Shown here in pieces: positions 19,801 to 26,739 of a stretch of 64,000 nt of DNA. A program made the position numbers and the translations under genes. Each line of letters opens with the position of its first letter. Within the stretch, counting starts at the first letter, position 1. Below the pieces are notes generated by a model that saw nothing but the letters and a program-made list of their open reading frames with translations, searched no databases and was not told the DNA's origin. This DNA comes from Methylomonas fluvii. Its GTDB lineage: Bacteria; Pseudomonadota; Gammaproteobacteria; Methylococcales; Methylomonadaceae. The stretch spans positions 372,001 to 436,000 of the forward strand of contig NZ_JACXST010000002.1 of the NCBI RefSeq assembly GCF_014850975.1. Reading direction: 5' to 3'.

Positions 19801-22800
19801 CCGTCTTCCCGAAGGATTTGCGCGGCTTTAACGGTTATTTTTTTCTCGGGGCTTTCAAACACCCGCTTTTTATCCGTTTCAGCCGGTTTCAGATCAGGGT
19901 TGACCACGTTCAGGTTGTTGCCGGTGCCGGCCAAAGGCAACAGCCATTCCATGCCGCCCTGCGTCACGCCCAAAGGAATGATTTGCCCTTTGGCCGAAAC
20001 CGAAGTCACGCTCTCGGCGCCGAAGGTCACCGATTTTGTCGCATCCAAAACAATCTCGCCCAAGGGTGCGGCCAGTACGCCGTTTTGGACGATATTCGGT
20101 GCCTGCACAGTCAAACTGCCCAAGGCGGACAACACCGGTGCAGCCTTACCGCTTTTGTTGAAAGTCAGCGTGCCGTTCGGATCGCCGGCGACCGCCAGGG
20201 TAAATTCGGTCAAGGAGGTAGGGTAAACCTGCGCCGCAGTGAGATTAAGCTTGGAAAAGGTTTTAAATTCGCCGACAAAATCCAGTTCCTTACTGTCGAT
20301 CCGTATGCCTTTCAGGCGAATATCGCCGTCTGCGGCGAGATCGACCGTATTAAAACCGGTCGTTACCGAGCCGCCGACCAAATCGATCAAATCGGCCTTG
20401 ACCGCTAGCCGGCCAGCGCCGTTGGTGGCTTTTAATACCGGCGCTCGATAGGTGTCCGAACCCAAGGTCACAGAGGTGGCGCTGATTTGCACCTTACCTG
20501 TATCGGCAGCGGTGTTCCGCTCCCAACCGAAATTGACCGCGTCCAGCGCGATAGCGTTATTCAGTTTTAGATCGACATCGCCTGTAAAGCGTATTTCGCC
20601 TTTTTCGCCGGACACGGCCAGATCCAGCGAGCTAAAACCACCTTCGCTAAGCTGCTCAGCGGCCAGATAACCAAAACCGGTCAACCGGTCGCCGGGCGAA
20701 TCTTTCCTGGGTAAAGAATCACCAGGTTTAGAAAAAACGGCGGAAAACGGTACATTCCGTTCCTGAGAGATTTTCAAAATACGCGGTGCGCGCGAAAAGA
20801 TCGAGTTTTCGATGTCCGAGTCGCGGCGATTATCGACGTTCAGAAACACCGACAGTTTACCGCCCGAGGTGCCGGGCGCATCGCCCCCCAAGGCCTGCAT
20901 ATCGCCGTCCAGAAACGCACCCTCGGCAGCGGTAATATTGATGCTGCCGGCGTGCGAACCCACTAAAGTAGCCGCAAAACCCGCGCCTATCGAGGCAGAA
21001 TTATTAACCGGCAAATCCAGCGTGGCCTGGCTACCGGAAACATTAATCAAGGAGCCGGCCTGGGAAGCAAAAAAGCCGCGCTGTGCATCAACGATTACCT
21101 TGCCGCCGTCGAAGACCCTGCCGATACGCCGGCCCATGCCGTCCACGGTAATTTGGCTACCACCCGATACGTCGATGCCGGCAGTTCTTCCTAGCCAAAT
21201 ACCTTGATCCTGGCGGTATTGCGGGTCTACGTCGCTTTGATCGGGAATGAGTTTCAGGGTCACGGTACCACCCGGCGCGACGATTCGACCGTCCATAACC
21301 AGGGACGAATCAGATTCCAGCTTAACGCTGCTTAAATCGTCGGCGTTAATCGTCGCGGTAGCCGCCACCAGCAAATTGCTGTTGGCATTAATCCCGGCAG
21401 CATGATCGGCTCGTAGCGTCAGTTTGCTGGGTGAACGCAATTCCGGCAACAAAGTCGTCAAATCAGAGAACGTTTCGATACCGTCGGCATTAGCCTGTTG
21501 CAGATAGGTGTTGTTCAATACTCTGTTCTGTTGGCGCAACTGAATAATGGCGCCGTCTTCCACCGTCAATCCGTTCAGGTTTGCGCCTATATCGAACTCG
21601 GCAAAACCGCCTTCGCCGAAAAACGCAGTGGCAATTTGCAAAGGCTGTACGCCGCCATCGCCTCTGCTTGGCGTCTCTTCTCGGCGAATGGCTACCGCGT
21701 TGGCTTTGACGGTAAAACCACCGCCTTGCTGCATGGCATAAGCGTGCATGACGCCTTCCAGCAACACGTTGGCTCCGGCGTTGTCTATGGCAGGTTCGGC
21801 GACCAGCACAATGCCGCCTTCCTGCTCTTCATTGCCAACCTTCTTGCTTGTTTGTGCAATACCGGCCTCCAGCCTGCGGTCTTCGTGCAACCAAGCCCCG
21901 GCGCTGATGTCGATCAAGCTGCCGGCGCGCAAATTCACGCCGCCGCCATTACCCATGGCCTTGGCAATAAAGCTACCGCCGTCTATCGCCACCGTCTTGC
22001 CATCCAAATTTGCCGGCTGGGCGAAATCGTTCACCCATTCCCCGCGCAAATCTATCGTGGCGCCGGAAGCCAGATTAATCTCACCTTGCAGCCCCGGCAC
22101 GTTGGTTTCGGCGGTTTCCAGTTTTACCGTGGCACCGGCACCGACGATATTGCCGCGCACATCAACCGCGCCGCCTTGCAAAGTCAGATTACCGCCGGCC
22201 ACCAAGCGCAAGGTCGCATTATCGGCAATACTGATTTTGGCGTTGGTTTTAAACACCGCAGTATGCACGCCGCCGTCAATCAGCTTGTTGGCATCCACGG
22301 CCAAGGCCATAGCCAAGCCGTCATTGCCGACCGGCAGAGCCTCGTCGATATCCACATTGATGCTGTTTTGCACACCGGCGGAGAAAATCAATGCCTGCGC
22401 ATTACTCAGGGTAAACGCGGTATCGACCGTCAGACGGCTGCCCTTGGCCTGCTCGGCCAGCGTCCGTTGCCGCCTGCCGTTGGTGGTTTTGCCTAATAGT
22501 TCACCGTCTAAAATGGCGCTGTTGGCTCTAATCATCAGGCTACCGGCGTCCTGGCCTTCCACATAACCCGGCTCGAATCGCGCCAGCGTAAACGGACCGT
22601 CGATTTTCCAAACTTTGGTGATACCCCATTTTTGGTATTTTTTGACCACCTCACCGTAAATAGCCTCGTATGGCACCAAAGGATCGGCTTCGCTAATATC
22701 CACCAAGCGGCCATTGGCTAGCAGTTTACTGGTGGTAATAAAGCCATCCAGATACGTAATCTCGCCACCGGAAAAGTCCAAAACCGCACCTTTTTCCAGG

Positions 22801-24422
22801 ATGACATCGCCTTCGGAGTTCAGCTCTATCTCGCCGCCTTTCGCCATCCGTTCGGCAACCGTGCGGCCGATACCCGCCACGGTGGGCGCAATATCGGTTA
22901 ACGGCGTGCCTTCGCGGATGTCCACCAGGACGGTCTTACCTTTTAATATGCCGGTTTTTTGCAGCGGTGCATCTTTCAATTCGAAGTTACGCAACTCGAC
23001 TTCCAGGACATTGCTTTCCATAGTACGAACGACTTTGTCGGTGCCGGATACGTCGATTTTCGCGCCGGAATCAATCAGGATGCGGCTATCGTTTTTGGGG
23101 CTGTTGTCGGCAACCGGATTTAACGGTGACTTGGTCGCGGTAATGGCTACCTTGCCTGAGGGCGCGTTGATTTCCGAACCGGCTTGCAAATGCACTTTAT
23201 CGGCCATAATCTCGACGCGAGACTGCGGCTGCGCCTGGCCGGATACGGCGGTTTTTTCCACCAATACCTTGACGGTTTCGCCCGATTCCAGGGTTTGCGT
23301 TTCCTCAATGTATTCCACCTCCGGCAGAATCTCGGTGGTGCTGCCTTCACCCAAAATCACCTGCGCGGAACGCCCCAAACCATCGCCTTTATCTGTCGTG
23401 CGGGTGGTGGCTTTTGCGGCTATTACTGTCTCGCCGCCTTCGGTTTTGGTCGTATATCCTTCCCTAGCCAACAGGCGGATAGTGCCGTTGACGTTGGTGG
23501 AAGTCGTTGCCGACACCTTGCCGCTTTGTTTGACGGCAAAACCCATCAGAGTGACATTGCCGCGATTGGCGGCGATGTTACCCAAGTTTTCCACCTTGCC
23601 GCCGGTTTCGACTTCCACCAGCAAGCCGCGCACATCGTTGTTGGTTCTATCATCGGCGGTGGGGGCTTCCTGCAAGTACACCTTGTCGGTTGCTGCCGCC
23701 ATGATCACCTGACCGCCAGGGGACTCCACATCGCCTTTGTTCATGATGCTCGGGGCAATCACCAGAATGCGGCCGCCTTCGCTGGACTTAATCCGCGCCC
23801 CGCTTTCCACTTTGATTTCGATGGGAACTTTTTGGCCCTCGGCATCCAGCTTAAAACTGCCGTCGGTATTTTTTTGATAATAATCGCCGGAACCTACAAA
23901 AGCGGCGCGACCATCCTTGGAGACAGTGCCGATGGTTTCTTTATCAAAGGTTTTTTCGAAACTGACATCCATCGTCGAAGCCACCAACCCGCGGGCATTG
24001 ACCACGGAATCCTTGCCGAACACGAAACCGTTTTTATTGACCAGATATATCTGACCATTGGCGGTCACCGAACCCAAAATTTGGCTGGGATTTTTGCTGG
24101 GATCAACGATTTTATTTAGCGCGATGGCACTGGCGCTAGGCTGTTTGAACTCGACGGAACTGTCGGCACTGACGTTGAATTTATCCCAATTCAGAATAAC
24201 CCGGTCGGTCTCCTGATTAATGGTCATATTATTGCCGATGACGGAACGACTGGCGCCGCCCATACTGGCCCAAACCGCGCTGGGCACCGGTAATTCGGCG
24301 CAGACCGGCGAGACGAAAGCGATCAGCATACTGCCCGCGACTGCCGACTTTACGCAAGCCGCAATAGGATTTAATCTGAAAAATACCGCGTCGCCATGCT
24401 GGTGCTGTTGTCTATTAGTCAT
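13776..24422 (-). CDS. filamentous haemagglutinin, TpsA family (two-partner secretion adhesin)
   Basis: About 3548 residues. The ATG at 24422 with AGGCG upstream is preferred to a TTG seven codons earlier. A long basic N-region and signal peptide (AAC VKSAVAGSMLIAFVSPVCA) lead into a TPS secretion domain (about 44-290) with the motif NKNGFVFG, the equivalent of NPNG. The rest is beta-helix-forming repeat sequence rich in G, A, N, D and S with almost no cysteine, as expected for an exported haemagglutinin-like fibre. There is no VENN motif or toxin-like C-terminus, so it is an adhesin rather than a CdiA. The last residues (NSTLSDSQ... onwards) are encoded by the inserted miniature element. The cognate TpsB gene is upstream on the same strand, and a c-di-GMP riboswitch precedes it. 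Confidence 0.93.
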   Translation of the reverse strand: MTNRQQHQHGDAVFFRLNPIAACVKSAVAGSMLIAFVSPVCAELPVPSAVWASMGGASRSVIGNNMTINQETDRVILNWDKFNVSADSSVEFKQPSASAIALNKIVDPSKNPSQILGSVTANGQIYLVNKNGFVFGKDSVVNARGLVASTMDVSFEKTFDKETIGTVSKDGRAAFVGSGDYYQKNTDGSFKLDAEGQKVPIEIKVESGARIKSSEGGRILVIAPSIMNKGDVESPGGQVIMAAATDKVYLQEAPTADDRTNNDVRGLLVEVETGGKVENLGNIAANRGNVTLMGFAVKQSGKVSATTSTNVNGTIRLLAREGYTTKTEGGETVIAAKATTRTTDKGDGLGRSAQVILGEGSTTEILPEVEYIEETQTLESGETVKVLVEKTAVSGQAQPQSRVEIMADKVHLQAGSEINAPSGKVAITATKSPLNPVADNSPKNDSRILIDSGAKIDVSGTDKVVRTMESNVLEVELRNFELKDAPLQKTGILKGKTVLVDIREGTPLTDIAPTVAGIGRTVAERMAKGGEIELNSEGDVILEKGAVLDFSGGEITYLDGFITTSKLLANGRLVDISEADPLVPYEAIYGEVVKKYQKWGITKVWKIDGPFTLARFEPGYVEGQDAGSLMIRANSAILDGELLGKTTNGRRQRTLAEQAKGSRLTVDTAFTLSNAQALIFSAGVQNSINVDIDEALPVGNDGLAMALAVDANKLIDGGVHTAVFKTNAKISIADNATLRLVAGGNLTLQGGAVDVRGNIVGAGATVKLETAETNVPGLQGEINLASGATIDLRGEWVNDFAQPANLDGKTVAIDGGSFIAKAMGNGGGVNLRAGSLIDISAGAWLHEDRRLEAGIAQTSKKVGNEEQEGGIVLVAEPAIDNAGANVLLEGVMHAYAMQQGGGFTVKANAVAIRREETPSRGDGGVQPLQIATAFFGEGGFAEFDIGANLNGLTVEDGAIIQLRQQNRVLNNTYLQQANADGIETFSDLTTLLPELRSPSKLTLRADHAAGINANSNLLVAATATINADDLSSVKLESDSSLVMDGRIVAPGGTVTLKLIPDQSDVDPQYRQDQGIWLGRTAGIDVSGGSQITVDGMGRRIGRVFDGGKVIVDAQRGFFASQAGSLINVSGSQATLDLPVNNSASIGAGFAATLVGSHAGSINITAAEGAFLDGDMQALGGDAPGTSGGKLSVFLNVDNRRDSDIENSIFSRAPRILKISQERNVPFSAVFSKPGDSLPRKDSPGDRLTGFGYLAAEQLSEGGFSSLDLAVSGEKGEIRFTGDVDLKLNNAIALDAVNFGWERNTAADTGKVQISATSVTLGSDTYRAPVLKATNGAGRLAVKADLIDLVGGSVTTGFNTVDLAADGDIRLKGIRIDSKELDFVGEFKTFSKLNLTAAQVYPTSLTEFTLAVAGDPNGTLTFNKSGKAAPVLSALGSLTVQAPNIVQNGVLAAPLGEIVLDATKSVTFGAESVTSVSAKGQIIPLGVTQGGMEWLLPLAGTGNNLNVVNPDLKPAETDKKRVFESPEKKITVKAAQILREDGALVDLSGGGDLLGFEFIPGDGGSVDVLDTDQRFAVVPGMSGYSPFDPKSFPESGLKTGDSIYIGAGSGLAAGYYALLPARYALLPNAYLVSPVAGSANAIPGASRTRVDGASIVSGYRSVTGTDIRDQYWSEFVVEAGSIAKTRSEYNISSANQFFADRAVNKELAIPRLPQDAGQLVLNAKTRLELPTVVADVVEGGRGGLVDIVADKLALGVTAATDDVELLVSDLDKFRVDSLLLGAVRSFDATTGHTKLDVIAKSVTLAQNTTLKAPEALLAASEKVTLERGAKIEASGVVADTDSETVLELSGDGALLRASAGKQATINRTGTNGLKGDLTINAGAVISAGAGSVALDSTRLTKMAGELNLVGGSLYLGAETINLGETAGVTNGLSLDNNQLAHLAVGDLALSSRGMVNLYGELLQTDALGQPFQFGNLRIDALGLAGKANAGKTLSLNAKTLSIANSKLKGSVLPGDGSGVLNVNVQELLLDQGKFQLSGFSAVNVNAGERMMGKGDSTLTALADLSVSTPYVSAENGAKTIINASGHNLLLTGGSQTLTAGTQGIAAQLLLEADSIGLNTALLYQTGNVFMNALQGNLSLGGNALIDVSGAVAYAGLSKPLNLSGGKISLSSQHGNVSAEAGSKLLLNASNAEMLAGLLSAQAGTGQVQFNGFIDAHGIGKENGGRIAIDTGSLSAGGFSALNTVFTAAGFSGAVELRTRSGDIVVDAGQTVNTNAINLSADTGSISIAGTLDAAGANGGSVTLAAEDLLTLNSSALILANAQAANGNGGKVSLSSIDASADGAGIDIQPGARINVAAAGAGAAGDVYLRADREDTDSDGLADINVKTIAAGTIVGDSDVTVEGAHIYNNSRIAAAEQLAMHNDNLAYMADLAAANMANSRFGAGFTIIPGVEVRSSGNLTIAETWDLGKLDSGEAWRYGANNDLVGVLTLRARGNLLINANLSDGFSTGVLNSANFGPINVSDYLQTGASWSYQLIGGADLNSANAMTVMASASLLSNAGSGDVSLANDVSVRTGTGDIDIRAARDLVYGNQNSAIYTAGRADVDDAKRWGSGGPDLAALFYAEYPLDGGDISIQVGRDIDAKPSTQLLSDALVRTGDWSNSNQHSTEFNSERPTAWGVALGVSDSSGFSRQHQQSVTAFGGGNVRISAGGNVEDLSVMIPTTGKQVGERDAPVADATIITFKTNVVEVNGGGNLQLQAGGDIAGGVFYVDGGAADIYAQGSLKAGTNKGLNPILALGDAQFNIRAGKAIALEAIVDPMFVTLPDSVDLINGSSNRFFRYSPDSNVTLTTLSGDINLENDIASLKKATNTQISEGFLVYPAGLHAYALNGNIAVDKSFTLYPSAQGGLELFAAENLTGKGNPRIILSDAEPAALPSAALPFVGTSLTDLDNVLKVLDIQQPQSPTAIHASTPLHVNDPNPVLISTGTGNIGRIDDDIVFVLAKPAEVSAGKDIVRATFNIQHNNADAVSIFNAGRDIRYTINIHPDTGNIIEADQGIDVAGPGQLTALAGRDVNLGSSIGITSSGDQSNAALADDGANITVIAGLAGGALNSNGFAEGFMANSGKYALEHQRFLNLFVQEMRSITGDSSLSADAAKLAFSGLSTVDKARLDSKLLSVVQSVFLQEVKANASTLAKATTKQAQDLAELKLLATIESLFPGTTLLAGNSDYTVDAANGILVNADTSASNILNSLNAALQQKIETELARQGKTFASASDREKDDARELVRPKLGNISLFLSSIQTKDGGDANLFTPNGGITVGLATADIGLAKEDDELGVIVKKQGQANLLARNDIDVNIQRVVTLGNGDITGGSTEGDVDAGRSAQTALAAPPLKVSYDAAGMPVLEVSPVLQGGGIRTVGAGDVLLFAPRGIIDAGEAGIRGNNITLAATAIVGADNIDVGGSAVGVPVAATGSIAAGLTGVSNVAAAVGKSLDSTGNVGNEAAEKLAKAAANVLGILSVDILGFGEDSPNSTLSDSQGCSSSRRDCRSR

Positions 24423-24447
24423 AATTCGCCTGTGCCAATCCAAGAAA

Positions 24448-24468
24448 CAACCGCGGAAAAATCGGTTG
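24448..24468 (-). promoter_or_regulatory. hairpin after the tpsA riboswitch, possible expression platform
   Basis: On the minus strand CAACCG and CGGTTG pair around a T-rich loop. The left arm overlaps the 3' end of the aptamer (its last AACC), so aptamer folding and this hairpin would compete. The start codon lies about 25 bases further on. This is structural inference only. Confidence 0.4.
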
Positions 24469-24540
24469 GCAACCCGGCTGTCTTGATTGACAAGACCCGC
24501 GGCTTTCCGCCCCCGCTTCGCAACGGGTTTAGCAATATTT
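24464..24540 (-). ncRNA. cyclic di-GMP-I (GEMM) riboswitch ahead of tpsA
   Basis: Read on the minus strand: GCTAAACCCG, a stem closed by the GNRA tetraloop GCGA (CCCGTT/AGCGGG), then GGCGGAAAGCC, the second stem GTCTTG/CAAGAC with a 5-base loop, and AGCCGGGTTGCC. The order AAACC - GNRA hairpin - GACGCAAAGCC-like core - second hairpin - GCCGGGTTGCC matches the GEMM aptamer as in Vibrio Vc2. The base two before the C/U-AAAC motif reads G, as in c-di-GMP rather than cGAMP binders, if my alignment holds. It sits in the leader of the adhesin gene, about 40 bases before the ATG. A closely similar copy precedes the VPLPA gene. Confidence 0.85.
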
Positions 24541-24967
24541 AAATAAAATGGTAAAAATTATAAAAATAATTTTTAACTACCTTAATAAGCATAAAATGCT
24601 GAATAAATACTAATTTAAAACCGTCGCATAATAACTGTACGAAAGTAGTATCAAGGCAATATAAAATATTACAAATTTATTACATAGCAGCGTATTTTTA
24701 ATAAATGTGTAATATTAATTATTAAATAACTAATATCCCGAATCGAATAACCGGAAAATCACTAGTCAATTTGATGCGAATGCCACCAGCCATTCATGGT
24801 TCGACAAGCTCACCACCAACGCTGATCAGCAAACTTAACTAGCACGGCTACGGCATCCCCATCGGGAAAGACTCTTCCACCTCGAAAGCGAGCGGCTCGC
24901 TCACCGCTACCCGTTTTGTGCCACCGGGTATAACAAGTTACAAATCACTTAGCGATTGCGGCTGAGC
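24541..24967. promoter_or_regulatory. AT-rich promoter region of tpsA; no gene
   Basis: From 24541 to about 24770 the DNA is markedly AT-rich (many TTTATTA and TAATATT words) and must hold the minus-strand promoter for the riboswitch-led adhesin transcript; no single -35/-10 pair stands out. From 24780 to 24967 the sequence becomes mixed, with fragments of dispersed repeats such as GGTTCGACAAGCTCACCAC. I see no credible coding sequence. Confidence 0.5.
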
Positions 24968-25020
24968 GGGATTTTCCCGTTCGTCCTGAGCCTGGCGAAG
25001 GATGGACGGGAAAATCCGGG
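24968..25020. terminator. long hairpin repeat downstream of tpsB
   Basis: Arms GGATTTTCCCGTTCGTCCT and AGGATGGACGGGAAAATCC pair over 19 bp with only G-U-type differences, around an 11-base loop containing GAGCCTGGCGA. The core TTCGTCCTGAGCCTGGCGAAGG is a dispersed intergenic repeat type seen in many proteobacteria. It is placed 20 bp past the TpsB stop, where it may end that transcript. Confidence 0.6.
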
Positions 25021-25040
25021 GAATCTCAGCTCACCAACGC

Positions 25041-26639
25041 CTAAAATTGCGTAGCAATCCTAAAGTCCACTCTATTCTCGCCGCGCCTGACAGTGCCTTG
25101 ATCCAGTAACGGAATACCGAAATCAAACTCGCCTTGCACATGCTTGAACATATCGAAACGTAAACCCACCCCGGTGCTGGCCAGTGCCATTTCGTTGGCG
25201 TTACCCGGCAAGGCATCGACAATCCAGCCTTTCCCGGCATCGACAAACACCAGCGCCCGCATTTTGTCGAACTCATCCCATTCGTCCGGTACCAAGCGGG
25301 GGCTATACCATTCCAGCGAGGCGGTCACACCGTCATCCGACAGCGCATTGGTTTCCAAATAACCGCGCACAGTTTGATAGCCGCCCATCGAAAACTGCTC
25401 GTTACTGATCAACGGCGAATCGGTGATCTGTCCGGACATGCGCGCAGCTACTTCCATACCCCATGGCAAGTTATGCCGGTAGTCCATGCCACCGCTCAGA
25501 TAGATAAAGTTGGATCGGGCTAAAAAGCGCTTGTCGGCAAACTGCTGTTCATCGCTGCCCAAGCCGCGTATCGCAAAATTGACGCCCACATTGAACGACA
25601 GCAAAGACTCGGCATCGCGGAAATTGCCGCTGTACTGGGCCATGAACGGCAAATAACTGATAGGGGTTTTTAAGGTATCCGAACCTAATAAATTCAAATC
25701 TTCCTTAAAGTCTTTGTAATCGACGCCCAGCGTCGCTGTGTGCGTGTAATTATTTAGGGTCTTCAGCGGCGACACAAAACGCGCGCCGTAAATATCACCA
25801 GTACCAATCACCGATAACGCGCCGGCGCTGGCAATTTGCGACGTTGAAGACGAACTGACCGCATATAAGGCCAGGCGCTTATCGTCATCAATGACCGGCA
25901 GCACATAACTGCCCACCAAAACCTCCACTTCGTCTGGATTTTCCGGCGAGGTTTGATACATAAACGAAGCGCTGTGAAATTTTTGCCAGAGATTGTCGTA
26001 ACGCAGCGATACCAAGGTCCGTAAGCGGCTGGTGTTTTGCGTATTGTGGGAATTCACTTCCACCTTGCCGTGCAAAGGCAGTTCGTCTTTCACTTTGAGA
26101 TCCACTTCCAGCGTGCCCGGCGTTTCACCGGCGCGCAGCACCGGCACCACCGTCCGGTCCTGGCTTTCGCCGGCCAAAGTGGTCAATTGCTCCTGCATTT
26201 TTTGTAGATTAGGAACATTACCCTCTGCCAGCTCGGGTACTTTGGCTTTAATGGCACCCAACGAGAAATAACGGGAATCGGTGACCCGCAAGCGCGACAC
26301 CTTACCTTCCGTCACTTGTAAATACACGACGCCGCCGACCACGTTCTGTTCGGGAATATCCACAGAGACGGTTTGATAACCTTTACTGCGATACAGTTCT
26401 TCCAGTGCGCTACGCGCTTCTTCCACGGTATCGATGGTTTTTTTCGGGCCCAAAAACCGGTAAACAGTGCGTTCAACCAGTTTTCGGTCCAATAAGGTGC
26501 TGCCCTTCATACGCAGCTCCAGTAAATCGAATTGATTGCCAGCTTCTTCCGCCTGGCCAAGCGTGCTGGCTGTTAATAACATCGCCGCGAGACCGAAACG
26601 GACCGAGCCTAAAAACAAATGTTGTTTCATTTCACCCAT
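25041..26639 (-). CDS. TpsB transporter, ShlB/FhaC/HecB family
   Basis: About 532 residues with the ATG at 26639 (another ATG three codons later is possible; the upstream in-frame TTG falls inside a terminator hairpin and is rejected). Signal peptide through ASTLGQA, then POTRA segments (about 30-190, with FRFLGPKK-like and GGVVYLQVTEGKVSRLRV blocks) and a 16-strand barrel. The conserved L6 motif appears as TVRGYLETN, and the protein ends in aromatic ATQF. This is the outer-membrane pore that secretes the TpsA adhesin encoded downstream. The POTRA-1 helix-plug (H1) region is short. The two genes are separated by about 600 bp and have separate control signals. Confidence 0.93.
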   Translation of the reverse strand: MGEMKQHLFLGSVRFGLAAMLLTASTLGQAEEAGNQFDLLELRMKGSTLLDRKLVERTVYRFLGPKKTIDTVEEARSALEELYRSKGYQTVSVDIPEQNVVGGVVYLQVTEGKVSRLRVTDSRYFSLGAIKAKVPELAEGNVPNLQKMQEQLTTLAGESQDRTVVPVLRAGETPGTLEVDLKVKDELPLHGKVEVNSHNTQNTSRLRTLVSLRYDNLWQKFHSASFMYQTSPENPDEVEVLVGSYVLPVIDDDKRLALYAVSSSSTSQIASAGALSVIGTGDIYGARFVSPLKTLNNYTHTATLGVDYKDFKEDLNLLGSDTLKTPISYLPFMAQYSGNFRDAESLLSFNVGVNFAIRGLGSDEQQFADKRFLARSNFIYLSGGMDYRHNLPWGMEVAARMSGQITDSPLISNEQFSMGGYQTVRGYLETNALSDDGVTASLEWYSPRLVPDEWDEFDKMRALVFVDAGKGWIVDALPGNANEMALASTGVGLRFDMFKHVQGEFDFGIPLLDQGTVRRGENRVDFRIATQF

Positions 26640-26642
26640 CGC

Positions 26643-26674
26643 AAAAAAAGACAGCCTCCGCAAGCGAAGGCTGT
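26643..26674 (-). terminator. terminator/attenuator immediately before tpsB
   Basis: On the minus strand the stem ACAGCCTTCGC / GCGGAGGCTGT is followed by C and seven T, ending only three bases before the TpsB ATG. It looks like a strong intrinsic terminator for the PstS-like gene upstream. As no space remains for a promoter between it and the start, tpsB expression probably depends on read-through, so it may act as an attenuator. Confidence 0.8.
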
Positions 26675-26739
26675 TTGTATCGAATGCGCATCCTTGCGCG
26701 AACCTCCAGCTATTACACTAAAGGTTTGTTACATGCTGA

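Noticed and set aside
21498-22496. Long plus-strand frames opposite the TpsA gene
   Set aside because: They mirror the strong codon bias and repeats of the minus-strand gene, and show no start signals or domain features.
13776-24422. CdiA-like contact-dependent toxin
   Set aside because: There is no VENN motif, no toxin-like C-terminal domain and no small immunity gene downstream; the end is a miniature element and a terminator.
26640-26663. TTG at 26663 as start of TpsB
   Set aside because: It lies inside the terminator stem and would encode a non-signal extension; the ATG at 26639 or 26630 is more natural.
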